A DNA stretch of 64,000 nt from Leyella stercorea. Its GTDB lineage: Bacteria; Bacteroidota; Bacteroidia; Bacteroidales; Bacteroidaceae. This document shows positions 1 through 6,171 of the stretch, one piece after another; the stretch's first letter is position 1, and each line of letters opens with the position of its first letter. A model generated the notes under the pieces. That model worked only from the letters and a program-made list of their open reading frames with translations, made no database searches and had not been told where the DNA came from. Where the stretch lies: positions 1-64,000 of the forward strand of contig NZ_JADYUF010000010.1 of assembly GCF_021531655.1 (NCBI RefSeq), given 5' to 3'. Both the position numbers and the translations under genes were made by a program.

Positions 1-72
1 TGCGTTAGTTCAGTTGGTTAGAATACATGCCTGTCACGCATGGGGTCACGAGTTCGAGTCTCGTACGCACCG
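1..72 (+). tRNA. tRNA-Asp (anticodon GTC), first two bases outside the window
   Basis: The cloverleaf can be folded by eye. The anticodon stem CATGC/GCATG encloses loop CTGTCAC with anticodon GTC. The T stem ACGAG/CTCGT closes the TTCGAGT loop. The 3' acceptor strand ACGCACC (65-71) needs GGTGCGT on the 5' side, of which only TGCGT is inside the window, so two bases lie to the left. The discriminator base at 72 is G, as expected for tRNA-Asp. CCA is not encoded. Confidence 0.93.
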
Positions 73-80
73 CTGATTAG

Positions 81-113
81 ATGAGGAGCTTTTAATTAAG
101 CCCCTCATTTTTT
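81..113 (+). terminator. Intrinsic terminator of the tRNA-Asp transcript
   Basis: The 11-bp stem ATGAGGAGCTT/AAGCCCCTCAT has one mismatch, a short AT loop and is followed by six T residues. It lies 8 bases after the tRNA. Confidence 0.8.
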
Positions 114-222
114 GTATATATACATTTGCCAAAGAACTTATTGGCTTATGCCGACGAGAGCCTTATCGGGTGAGCCGAAATAGCCTCCCACATCTTCATT
201 CCTTAACGATACATTTATCTTG

Positions 223-450
223 TTAGATTACACCAGACATTTTGCGGATTTCTGAAGGAGAATACACTTTTTCGATGATAAAAACCAACAAGAACAACAC
301 CTCATCACTCGTATAGCCCACCAATCCGAAGAGGGCGATAATCATCGTCACGATGCCTGCTACGAGGATTCCGTTGCGGAAATTCAGTTGTGAAATCGAA
401 ACTATCGCAACATTATCATAATCATATCCAAGATTGAGTCCCAACATCAT
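223..450 (-). CDS. Small hypothetical membrane protein (75 aa)
   Basis: I do not recognise a family. The frame opens with two adjacent ATG codons and encodes two hydrophobic stretches, roughly residues 27-45 and 50-60, so a two-helix inner membrane protein is possible. It is divergent from the sigma factor gene at 566 and lies alone between that gene and tRNA-Asp. No strong promoter or terminator could be assigned to it. It could be a short remnant of a longer gene or a chance frame. The remaining bases of the 114-565 interval show nothing else recognisable. Confidence 0.35.
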   Translation of the reverse strand: MMLGLNLGYDYDNVAIVSISQLNFRNGILVAGIVTMIIALFGLVGYTSDEVLFLLVFIIEKVYSPSEIRKMSGVI

Positions 451-565
451 TTGATATTGACATTAGACACGGCCGTCAAATATTTGGACAAAGAATTTCA
501 CACCCTCATTTTTACTTTTCATCATTATCGAGGTCAAATAGATGTAACAGATAGAAGTTGAGGCT

Positions 566-1105
566 ATGACGATAAACGACAATGATATAATAAAAACACT
601 GAACGCAAGCCGGGAGACAGGCATCAGGATGCTGCTGAGCAAGTATCAGGAGCCTCTCTACTGGCACATCCGCCGACTTGTGGTGTCGCACGATGATGCC
701 CAGGATGCCACACAAGAGACGTTTGTAAGGATGTTCCTGTCGCTCGAACAGTTTCGTGGCGACAGCTCATTGCGCACTTGGCTATACCGCATTGCTACCA
801 ACGAAGCGTTGCGACTCATCGGTAAGCGTCGTCAGGAGACAATTTCGCTCGACTCGGTTACGACAGGTGTTGACATTATAGCTTCTGATAATTATGTTGA
901 CTATGCCGACAAGCTTGCGGTGAAGTTGCAAAAGGCGATTCTAACACTTCCACCCAAGCAGCAGCTGGCTTTCAACCTACGCTACTATGACGAACTCGGT
1001 TTTGACGAGATAGCCAAGATAGCCGACTCTACTGCTACAAGCATCAAGGCAAGCTATCATATTGCTAAAGATAAAATTATAAAGTATATGAACTCAAATG
1101 ATTAA
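566..1105 (+). CDS. ECF-type RNA polymerase sigma factor
   Basis: This 179-residue protein has the two-domain layout of group IV (ECF) sigma factors, which redirect RNA polymerase to envelope-stress or uptake promoters. Region 2 covers about residues 24-93, with the core-binding segment DAQDATQETFVRMF at 44-57 and WLYRIATN at 72-79. Region 4 covers about 121-172, with LTLPPKQQLAFNLRYY leading into a helix-turn-helix (FDEIAKIADSTATSIKASYH). No extra C-terminal domain is present. The next gene starts within a few bases and encodes a single-pass membrane protein, the usual place for an anti-sigma partner. Promoter specificity cannot be read from the sequence. Confidence 0.9.
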   Translation: MTINDNDIIKTLNASRETGIRMLLSKYQEPLYWHIRRLVVSHDDAQDATQETFVRMFLSLEQFRGDSSLRTWLYRIATNEALRLIGKRRQETISLDSVTTGVDIIASDNYVDYADKLAVKLQKAILTLPPKQQLAFNLRYYDELGFDEIAKIADSTATSIKASYHIAKDKIIKYMNSND

Positions 1106-1109
1106 GGAT

Positions 1110-1466
1110 ATGGACAAGAATTTCGATTTCAATCAAGTGGGCAAACGCATGCCATACTCTACTCCCGACGATTTCTTCGCCAAGATGCAGAGCAACATCC
1201 TTGATGCCGTACAGGATATGCCACAGAAGAATACGAAGATTAAGACGAATCGACGTACTGTCCGCAAGTGGCTTTGGCCTGTATCGTTGTCTGCAGCAGC
1301 TGCTGTTGTAGCAATGTTTGTCATCAACATACATTTCTTAGCTCCCAATACGCCAACGGCTTCAAGCGATATTCAGGATGTAGAGCAAGCCTTCGCACAA
1401 CTATCCGAGTGCGACCAGGCTTATATCGTGGATGTGTATCAGGATGATGTGTTCATCAACAATTAA
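1110..1466 (+). CDS. Putative anti-sigma factor, single-pass membrane protein
   Basis: This protein has about 118 residues with a soluble N-terminus, one hydrophobic helix at about 54-74 (WLWPVSLSAAAAVVAMFVIN) preceded by Arg/Lys, and a short periplasmic tail. An in-frame ATG at 1098 overlaps the end of the sigma gene. The start at 1110 is preferred because MDKNFDFNQVGKRMPY reads as a natural N-terminus for this type of protein. Function as an anti-sigma factor is inferred from position and topology only; no zinc-binding HxxxCxxC motif is visible. The next gene follows after 39 bases. Confidence 0.6.
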   Translation: MDKNFDFNQVGKRMPYSTPDDFFAKMQSNILDAVQDMPQKNTKIKTNRRTVRKWLWPVSLSAAAAVVAMFVINIHFLAPNTPTASSDIQDVEQAFAQLSECDQAYIVDVYQDDVFINN

Positions 1467-1505
1467 GGCAAATATATATATAACATAAACTAAAAAACAC
1501 TGATT

Positions 1506-2018
1506 ATGAAAAAGATTTTCAACGTAATGATGCTGGTCATCGCAATGACGATGTTCACCGTCAATTCTTTCGCTCAGGCTCCCAACAATAAGCAGCGCCT
1601 CACACGCGAGCAACTCTCAGAAAAGCAGGCTAAGTATATTGCCAATAACCTTGCTCTTGATGACGAGACTACAGCCAAGTTCATTAACACCTATACACAA
1701 TGCCAGAAGGAGATTTGGGCTCTTGGTCCGCGTTCTTGTCGCAATGGCAATAACAATGGTCGCAATGGCAATAACAATGAGGAGCAAATTGGGCAGAATA
1801 TCAAGAAGCGCTTCGAAATGAGCGAGAAGATTCTCGACATCCGACAGAAGTATTATAAGGAATACTCGAAGTTTATGACGCAGAAGCAGATTCAGCGTGT
1901 ATACGAAATCGAGAAGAACATGATGAAGCGATTCGCTCAGCGTAAGGGCAAGAACGGACAACGCCTTATGCGCGGTCAACATGAACAACGCTTAATGAAT
2001 AAGAACTCTACAAAATAA
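1506..2018 (+). CDS. Periplasmic Spy/CpxP-like protein
   Basis: This 170-residue protein has a clear signal peptide (about 1-23, ending NSFAQ) and a mature part made of charged amphipathic helices with LTREQ and FMTQKQIQRVYEIEK segments, reminiscent of the LTxxQ Spy/CpxP class of periplasmic chaperones and stress sensors. A low-complexity insert around residues 79-92 repeats RNGNNNG and comes from a 21-bp tandem duplication near 1738-1779. It is the third gene of a sigma / anti-sigma / Spy-like operon, which supports an envelope-stress role. The C-terminus is Arg/Gln/Asn-rich. The family assignment rests on general resemblance. Confidence 0.6.
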   Translation: MKKIFNVMMLVIAMTMFTVNSFAQAPNNKQRLTREQLSEKQAKYIANNLALDDETTAKFINTYTQCQKEIWALGPRSCRNGNNNGRNGNNNEEQIGQNIKKRFEMSEKILDIRQKYYKEYSKFMTQKQIQRVYEIEKNMMKRFAQRKGKNGQRLMRGQHEQRLMNKNSTK

Positions 2019-2036
2019 AAAATAGTAGGTTGGTCG

Positions 2037-2064
2037 TTGATTTGAAACTAATTTTGTACCTTTG
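2037..2064 (+). promoter_or_regulatory. Bacteroidetes-type promoter for tRNA-Arg
   Basis: The -7 box TACCTTTG is at 2057-2064 with a TTG (-33 element) at 2037-2039, 17 bases upstream. The tRNA starts 32 bases after the -7 box. Confidence 0.7.
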
Positions 2065-2096
2065 CATTCGCTTACTCACGAGTAAGCATGTGCAAA

Positions 2097-2170
2097 GGTC
2101 CCGTAGCTTAGCTGAATAGAGCGTCAGATTCCGGTTCTGAAGGTCTTGGGTTTGAATCCCAACGGGATCA
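2097..2170 (+). tRNA. tRNA-Arg (anticodon CCG)
   Basis: Acceptor strands GGTCCCG and CGGGATC pair (one G-U). The anticodon stem TCAGA/TCTGA encloses loop TTCCGGT with anticodon CCG. The T stem TTGGG/CCCAA closes loop TTTGAAT. The discriminator A is at 2170 and CCA is not encoded. The 3' half (2134-2170) is repeated twice downstream at an exact 110-base interval. Confidence 0.95.
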
Positions 2171-2179
2171 CATAATATT

Positions 2180-2208
2180 AAGGAGAGTCACTTGTTGGCT
2201 CTCCTTTT
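2180..2208 (+). terminator. Terminator after tRNA-Arg
   Basis: The stem AAGGAGAG/CTCTCCTT is followed by TTTT, 10 bases after the tRNA. A nearly identical hairpin recurs after the third tRNA fragment at 2400. Confidence 0.7.
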
Positions 2209-2243
2209 GTGTTTAATGAGCAGCAAGATCTGGTTGAGAAAAA

Positions 2244-2280
2244 GTTCTGAAGGTCTTGGGTTTGAATCCCAACGGGATCA
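2244..2280 (+). repeat. tRNA-Arg 3'-half fragment, copy 2
   Basis: These 37 bases are identical to tRNA-Arg positions 2134-2170 (from the anticodon loop's last G to the discriminator). The upstream bases TGGTTGAGAAAAA do not form the missing 5' half, so this is not a functional tRNA. The fragment is exactly 110 bases from the parent. Confidence 0.9.
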
Positions 2281-2286
2281 CATATT

Positions 2287-2318
2287 AAGGTGTGGCTTTT
2301 AAAGAGCTGCACCTTTTT
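2287..2318 (+). terminator. Hairpin terminator after tRNA fragment copy 2
   Basis: AAGGTGTGGC pairs with GCTGCACCTT (mismatches in the middle) and is followed by a T run. It occupies the same position as the tRNA-Arg terminator but has a diverged stem sequence. Confidence 0.55.
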
Positions 2319-2353
2319 GCTTATAAAGAGCAGAAAGACCTGGTTGAGAAAAA

Positions 2354-2390
2354 GTTCTGAAGGTCTTGGGTTTGAATCCCAACGGGATCA
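2354..2390 (+). repeat. tRNA-Arg 3'-half fragment, copy 3
   Basis: This is a third identical copy of the 37-base tRNA 3' half, again exactly 110 bases after the previous one. It is preceded by the same TGGTTGAGAAAAA leader as copy 2. This leader is absent from the true tRNA. Confidence 0.9.
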
Positions 2391-2399
2391 CATAATATT

Positions 2400-2428
2400 A
2401 AGGAGAGTCACTTGATAGCTCTCCTTTT
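2400..2428 (+). terminator. Hairpin terminator after tRNA fragment copy 3
   Basis: The stem AAGGAGAG/CTCTCCTT with TTTT is almost the same as the hairpin at 2180, differing only in the loop. Confidence 0.6.
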
Positions 2429-2448
2429 GGGTTTAATAAGGGTTAACT

Positions 2449-2520
2449 GTAGGAGGCTATGGCGTCCTCGCCATGACCTGAGCAAGCAGCGATGCAAATA
2501 CTAACTGCTCAGACATGGAG
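2449..2520. repeat. REP-like hairpin element, right arm decayed
   Basis: The left arm TAGGAGGCTATGGCGTCCTC continues to CCTGAGCA. It matches the elements at 36130 and 42208. The right arm keeps only TGCTCAG (2506-2512) and then diverges, so this is a half-decayed member of the family. Confidence 0.7.
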
Positions 2521-2537
2521 TCAGTGATGTTCGAAAT

Positions 2538-2646
2538 CCAAGTATATTAATAATAAACGCCCAAGTATATTAATAATACATGCCTAAGTATATTAATGAT
2601 ACTTGTCCAAGTATATTAATGATACTTGTCCAAGTATATTTATATT
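2538..2646. repeat. 23-bp tandem repeat, five units
   Basis: The core AAGTATATTAAT recurs at 2540, 2563, 2586, 2609 and 2632, an exact 23-base period. Units vary slightly at their ends (for example GATACTTGTCC versus AATAAACGCCC). The last unit runs into the lptD terminator. Confidence 0.9.
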
Positions 2647-2687
2647 AAAAAAAGTGGACCGGCAATCTGTTGCCAGTCCACTTTTTT
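2647..2687. terminator. Strong terminator of the lptD transcript (works in both directions)
   Basis: The near-perfect 18-bp stem AAAAAAGTGGACCGGCAA / TTGCCAGTCCACTTTTTT has one mismatch. It carries T runs on both strands and lies 40 bases beyond the stop codon of the minus-strand lptD gene. Confidence 0.85.
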
Positions 2688-2726
2688 AATGATATGTATT
2701 CATACCTTGAAGGGTATCATTCTGCT

Positions 2727-5591
2727 TTAATACCACTGCACAGCGTTGCTGTATCCCGAGCGTTTGTCATATTTGAGAGCGTCGGTCAGAGTAGCAGCGT
2801 TGCATCTGAACGAGAAGTTGTAGCTTGTGTACGGAGCGAGCACCACCGAGCACGACATGTTGAAGCAGTGCAGGTCGCGTTGCAGCGACGCTGTAGTCAT
2901 TGACATCTTGTGCTGGTCGAAGTCGTAGCCAGACGAGAACGAGATGTTCCATCCGTCACTCAATCGTACGTTGCCGCTCACGTTAAGGTTTTGCGAGAAC
3001 TTGTATGGATAGCGCATTGTCTTGGTATTGAATTTGCCACCGGTGTTCTCTCGCATTGTGATACCATAGCCGAACGTCAGCGACCACGGCATATTGAAGC
3101 GCATATATCCATCGGCATCAGTCTCCGCCTTGCCTACGCCACTCTTCTTTGCACCGCGCTGGCCTTCAATCATAGTGTCGTCCACATTCGATTCTATGTC
3201 GGTATCGATGCCGTCCTCGTCGTCCTTATTGCTTTTTTTCTTGTCCTCGGTATCGTCGCCACCACCAAACCATTTCTTTATCTTCTCTGGTGTAAGCGTG
3301 AATGAGAAGTTCTGCGATGTACCCTGGAATCGTCCGAACTTGCCCATTCCCCACAATGTTCGGTTGCCTACGTATGGTCTGCCGTTATTGTCCAGCTCAT
3401 AGGCATACGAAGCGAATACTGCAGTCATATTGAACGTGTAGTTCTTCCACCATTTCAGTCGCACGCGCATTGTCAAGTCCGACAGCGGATGATAGTCGGT
3501 GGCAAGATTATAGCTCATGGCCAAACCGAGTTCGTCGATGATTGAGAGTTTCTTGATGCCCGTGCTGTCCTTGTCGCTCTTGATTTTCATCTCGACATTG
3601 TTCGATAGGTCGAACGATATATTGCCCGTCTTGCCCTTGCCCGGCACTCCGTACAGCTGACCCTGATAGGGCGAATACTCTACGAGTTCAACCGAACCGT
3701 CGGCATTGGTCTTCTGATAGGTCTTGTAATAGCCGTACCTTCCCTGTCCGAAGTCGGGCGCATAGCTGAAGCTTACGCTTGGAGTGATGACGTGACGAAT
3801 GGCCTGTATCTTGTCGCCGAATATCTTGCGGTTCGGAGTGAAGAATCCGTAGAGCTTGGTCGACGCACTGATAGACATGTTATAGTTGTACACGTTGTTG
3901 AATCCGTATATCGTGTCGCACGCCTCTTTTTGTGCGGTCTCGTCCCACGAGCGCATAATCTTGTGCGTGTACATGCGGTCCTGGAAGTTGAACGAGGGCG
4001 AGATGTTGATATAGTTGAACAGTGTGAAGTTGCCGCTAATAGGAATAGAGTGGTTCCAACCGTTGCGCCAGTCCTTTATGAGGTTCGACTTGAGGAATCG
4101 CTCCTCCTTGGTGTTGATGCTGTTCGAAATCTGTCCGGTGTACGACATTGAAATCTTCTCATACCAGCGTTCGTTGCCCACGACGTGCTTGCGCTTGAAC
4201 GGATAGAAGCGCGAGAGCGAGATGTTGAGGTCGGGCAGCGTCACCGACATTGAAGAGTCGCGCATGTTCTGCGAGAGGTTGGCTGTAGAGCTGAGCGACA
4301 GACCTATGCTTGAGAACGTAGTGCTCCACGACACAGACGATGTACGTGTCGACTGCGACAGCGTCTGAGGATTGTACAGCGAGTTGAGGTTGTTGCGTTC
4401 GTAGCTCGATGTAGCGAAATTGACGCTCGCCGAGAGCGAACTGTATGGATTTGCTTTTGAATCCTGGCGATGACTCCACTGCACTTTGAACGATTTCTGC
4501 TCCGAATAGTCGGGCATGTTCTTGTCGCCGGTCTTGGTATTCTGATAACTCAGGAAGAAGCTGCCCGAATAGCGGTAGCGCTTGTTGTAGTTGCTGGCTG
4601 CCGACAGTCCCCATGAGCCTTTGGTGTATATCTCGCCGAGGAGCTTGAGGTCCCACTTGTCGTTGATGGCAAAGTAGTATCCGCCGTCGCGCAGATAGAA
4701 TCCGCGGTCGTTCTCGTCGCCGTATGTAGGCATGATGAATCCCGACGAATAGCTCTTGGTGAACGGGAAGAAGCCGTAAGGAATAGCCAGTGGCAATGGC
4801 ACATCAGCCACAACGAGATAAGCCGGACCGAAGGTTACGTCCTTGCCCGGGCGCACCTTGCCTCGCGACAGCGCTATGTAGAAGTCGGGATGTTTCTTGT
4901 CGCACGTGGTGTAGCGTCCGTGTTGCAGATAGATGTCGCCGTTGTCGTTGCGCTTGGATATTTCGCTTTGCAGGAAACCGTCTTCCTGCTGGGTGTATAC
5001 TTTTGAGATAAGGCCCTTCTTGGTCTTGAAGTTGAACGCCATAGTGTCGCTCTCATACTTGTCCTGACCCATGCTGAACACAGGCGTGCCCATAAGCGTC
5101 TGTCCCGTTGAGTCGGTAGTGTCGCGTGTTCCGGTGGCGTGTACGAGCGACGAGTCGATGCTCATGTATATCTTCTCGGCAGCGAGATCCATGTTCTCGT
5201 ATTTCACAGTCGACTGTCCGTAGAGTTTCGCCGTCTTTGTCTTGGCGTCGTACACGAGCGAGTCGGAAGCCGAATAGTTTACGGGCGAGTTGATGCCATT
5301 GGCTCGTTGTCGGTTGATTGAGTCGAGACGAATGGAGTCGTCGATAGCGCGGTTGTGGTGATATATTGCAAGTTGCAGTGAGTCCATCTTTGTTGTGTCC
5401 ACAATCTCGCGTCCCAGCGAGTCGCGCAGTATGGTGGCAATGCTGTCCTTAATGGAGTCGGCAGCCACGGCAGTGGTGTCGGCAGGTGCAGTCTTGCGCA
5501 CTTTCTTGCGTTGCGAGTAGGGCATATCGGCTGCTGCCATCACGAAAATGACGGCACACAAAAGAAGGGCTATGACGGTCTTGGTTCTCAA
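2727..5591 (-). CDS. lptD: LPS-assembly outer membrane protein, LptD-like
   Basis: The 954-residue protein begins with a signal peptide (about 1-21). An OstA/LptA-like periplasmic domain follows at about 105-260 (SLVYDAKTKTAKLYGQSTVKY). The stretch FGPAYLVVADVPLPLAIPYG leads into a long C-terminal beta-barrel, as in LptD, which places LPS in the outer leaflet with LptE. An Asp/Lys-rich low-complexity segment (about 775-810, GGGDDTEDKKKSNKDDEDG) interrupts the barrel and probably forms a loop. The start codon is TTG: an in-frame TAA lies four codons upstream and the next ATG (codon 18) would remove the signal peptide. The gene follows the HD hydrolase gene after 25 bases, so both are probably co-transcribed. 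Confidence 0.82.
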   Translation of the reverse strand: MRTKTVIALLLCAVIFVMAAADMPYSQRKKVRKTAPADTTAVAADSIKDSIATILRDSLGREIVDTTKMDSLQLAIYHHNRAIDDSIRLDSINRQRANGINSPVNYSASDSLVYDAKTKTAKLYGQSTVKYENMDLAAEKIYMSIDSSLVHATGTRDTTDSTGQTLMGTPVFSMGQDKYESDTMAFNFKTKKGLISKVYTQQEDGFLQSEISKRNDNGDIYLQHGRYTTCDKKHPDFYIALSRGKVRPGKDVTFGPAYLVVADVPLPLAIPYGFFPFTKSYSSGFIMPTYGDENDRGFYLRDGGYYFAINDKWDLKLLGEIYTKGSWGLSAASNYNKRYRYSGSFFLSYQNTKTGDKNMPDYSEQKSFKVQWSHRQDSKANPYSSLSASVNFATSSYERNNLNSLYNPQTLSQSTRTSSVSWSTTFSSIGLSLSSTANLSQNMRDSSMSVTLPDLNISLSRFYPFKRKHVVGNERWYEKISMSYTGQISNSINTKEERFLKSNLIKDWRNGWNHSIPISGNFTLFNYINISPSFNFQDRMYTHKIMRSWDETAQKEACDTIYGFNNVYNYNMSISASTKLYGFFTPNRKIFGDKIQAIRHVITPSVSFSYAPDFGQGRYGYYKTYQKTNADGSVELVEYSPYQGQLYGVPGKGKTGNISFDLSNNVEMKIKSDKDSTGIKKLSIIDELGLAMSYNLATDYHPLSDLTMRVRLKWWKNYTFNMTAVFASYAYELDNNGRPYVGNRTLWGMGKFGRFQGTSQNFSFTLTPEKIKKWFGGGDDTEDKKKSNKDDEDGIDTDIESNVDDTMIEGQRGAKKSGVGKAETDADGYMRFNMPWSLTFGYGITMRENTGGKFNTKTMRYPYKFSQNLNVSGNVRLSDGWNISFSSGYDFDQHKMSMTTASLQRDLHCFNMSCSVVLAPYTSYNFSFRCNAATLTDALKYDKRSGYSNAVQWY

Positions 5592-5616
5592 TTTTGCTGT
5601 TTATTATTATGTATGA

Positions 5617-6162
5617 TTACAAATTCGGCTCAAACAAACGTTTCATATCGCGGAAGCGGGCGAGAGTTTCGCCTCCGAATTTGCTTAGACTTTTCTCTGC
5701 CTGCTCTATGGTTTTCTCGCGGTCGAGATGTGTCTTCGAGAAGAACTTGTCGGCATAGCAGATGAGTTTCTCCTCGATAGTCTCTGGCTGGAGGTCGTGA
5801 TGTGGCAGAGGGAGGTTTTGCGACACGATGTCATTGAGCGTCAGTCCGGCTCCGGTGTGTCTCTCGCACACACGTGCATAGCTTTCTGGCAGACCTTCGG
5901 CGCGCAGCATTTCGGCTCCGCACACGCCGTGTCGTATATACGGTTCGGTGCCATGGCACTCGATACCGGGTGCGTCGACACGTACTATTCCTATGTCGTG
6001 CAACATGGCTGCGTTGCGAACAAAGTCGGTGTCGATGTTTAGTTCGGGGTGCATAGCAGCTATCCGTAGCGCACGTTGCGCTACAGACTGGCTATGAGTA
6101 AGGAGGATGTGGCGCAGCGCACCGCATCCTCCATAGTATTTGTCAATAATCTGTTGGTACAT
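5617..6162 (-). CDS. HD-domain phosphohydrolase
   Basis: This 181-residue protein carries an HD-superfamily metal site: H23, H55-D56 (MLHDIG), H78, H102 (ERHTG) and D138 (YADKF), in the order expected of HD hydrolases acting on nucleotides or phosphorylated compounds. It is close to the length of standalone bacterial HD proteins annotated as HDIG-domain proteins. The substrate cannot be told from sequence. It lies 9 bases downstream of the carboxyltransferase gene and 25 bases upstream of lptD, all on the minus strand. Confidence 0.82.
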   Translation of the reverse strand: MYQQIIDKYYGGCGALRHILLTHSQSVAQRALRIAAMHPELNIDTDFVRNAAMLHDIGIVRVDAPGIECHGTEPYIRHGVCGAEMLRAEGLPESYARVCERHTGAGLTLNDIVSQNLPLPHHDLQPETIEEKLICYADKFFSKTHLDREKTIEQAEKSLSKFGGETLARFRDMKRLFEPNL

Positions 6163-6171
6163 ATTACGATT

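Noticed and set aside
2244..2390. Two additional tRNA-Arg genes
   Set aside because: Only the 3' halves are present; the upstream sequence cannot form the D arm or the 5' acceptor strand.
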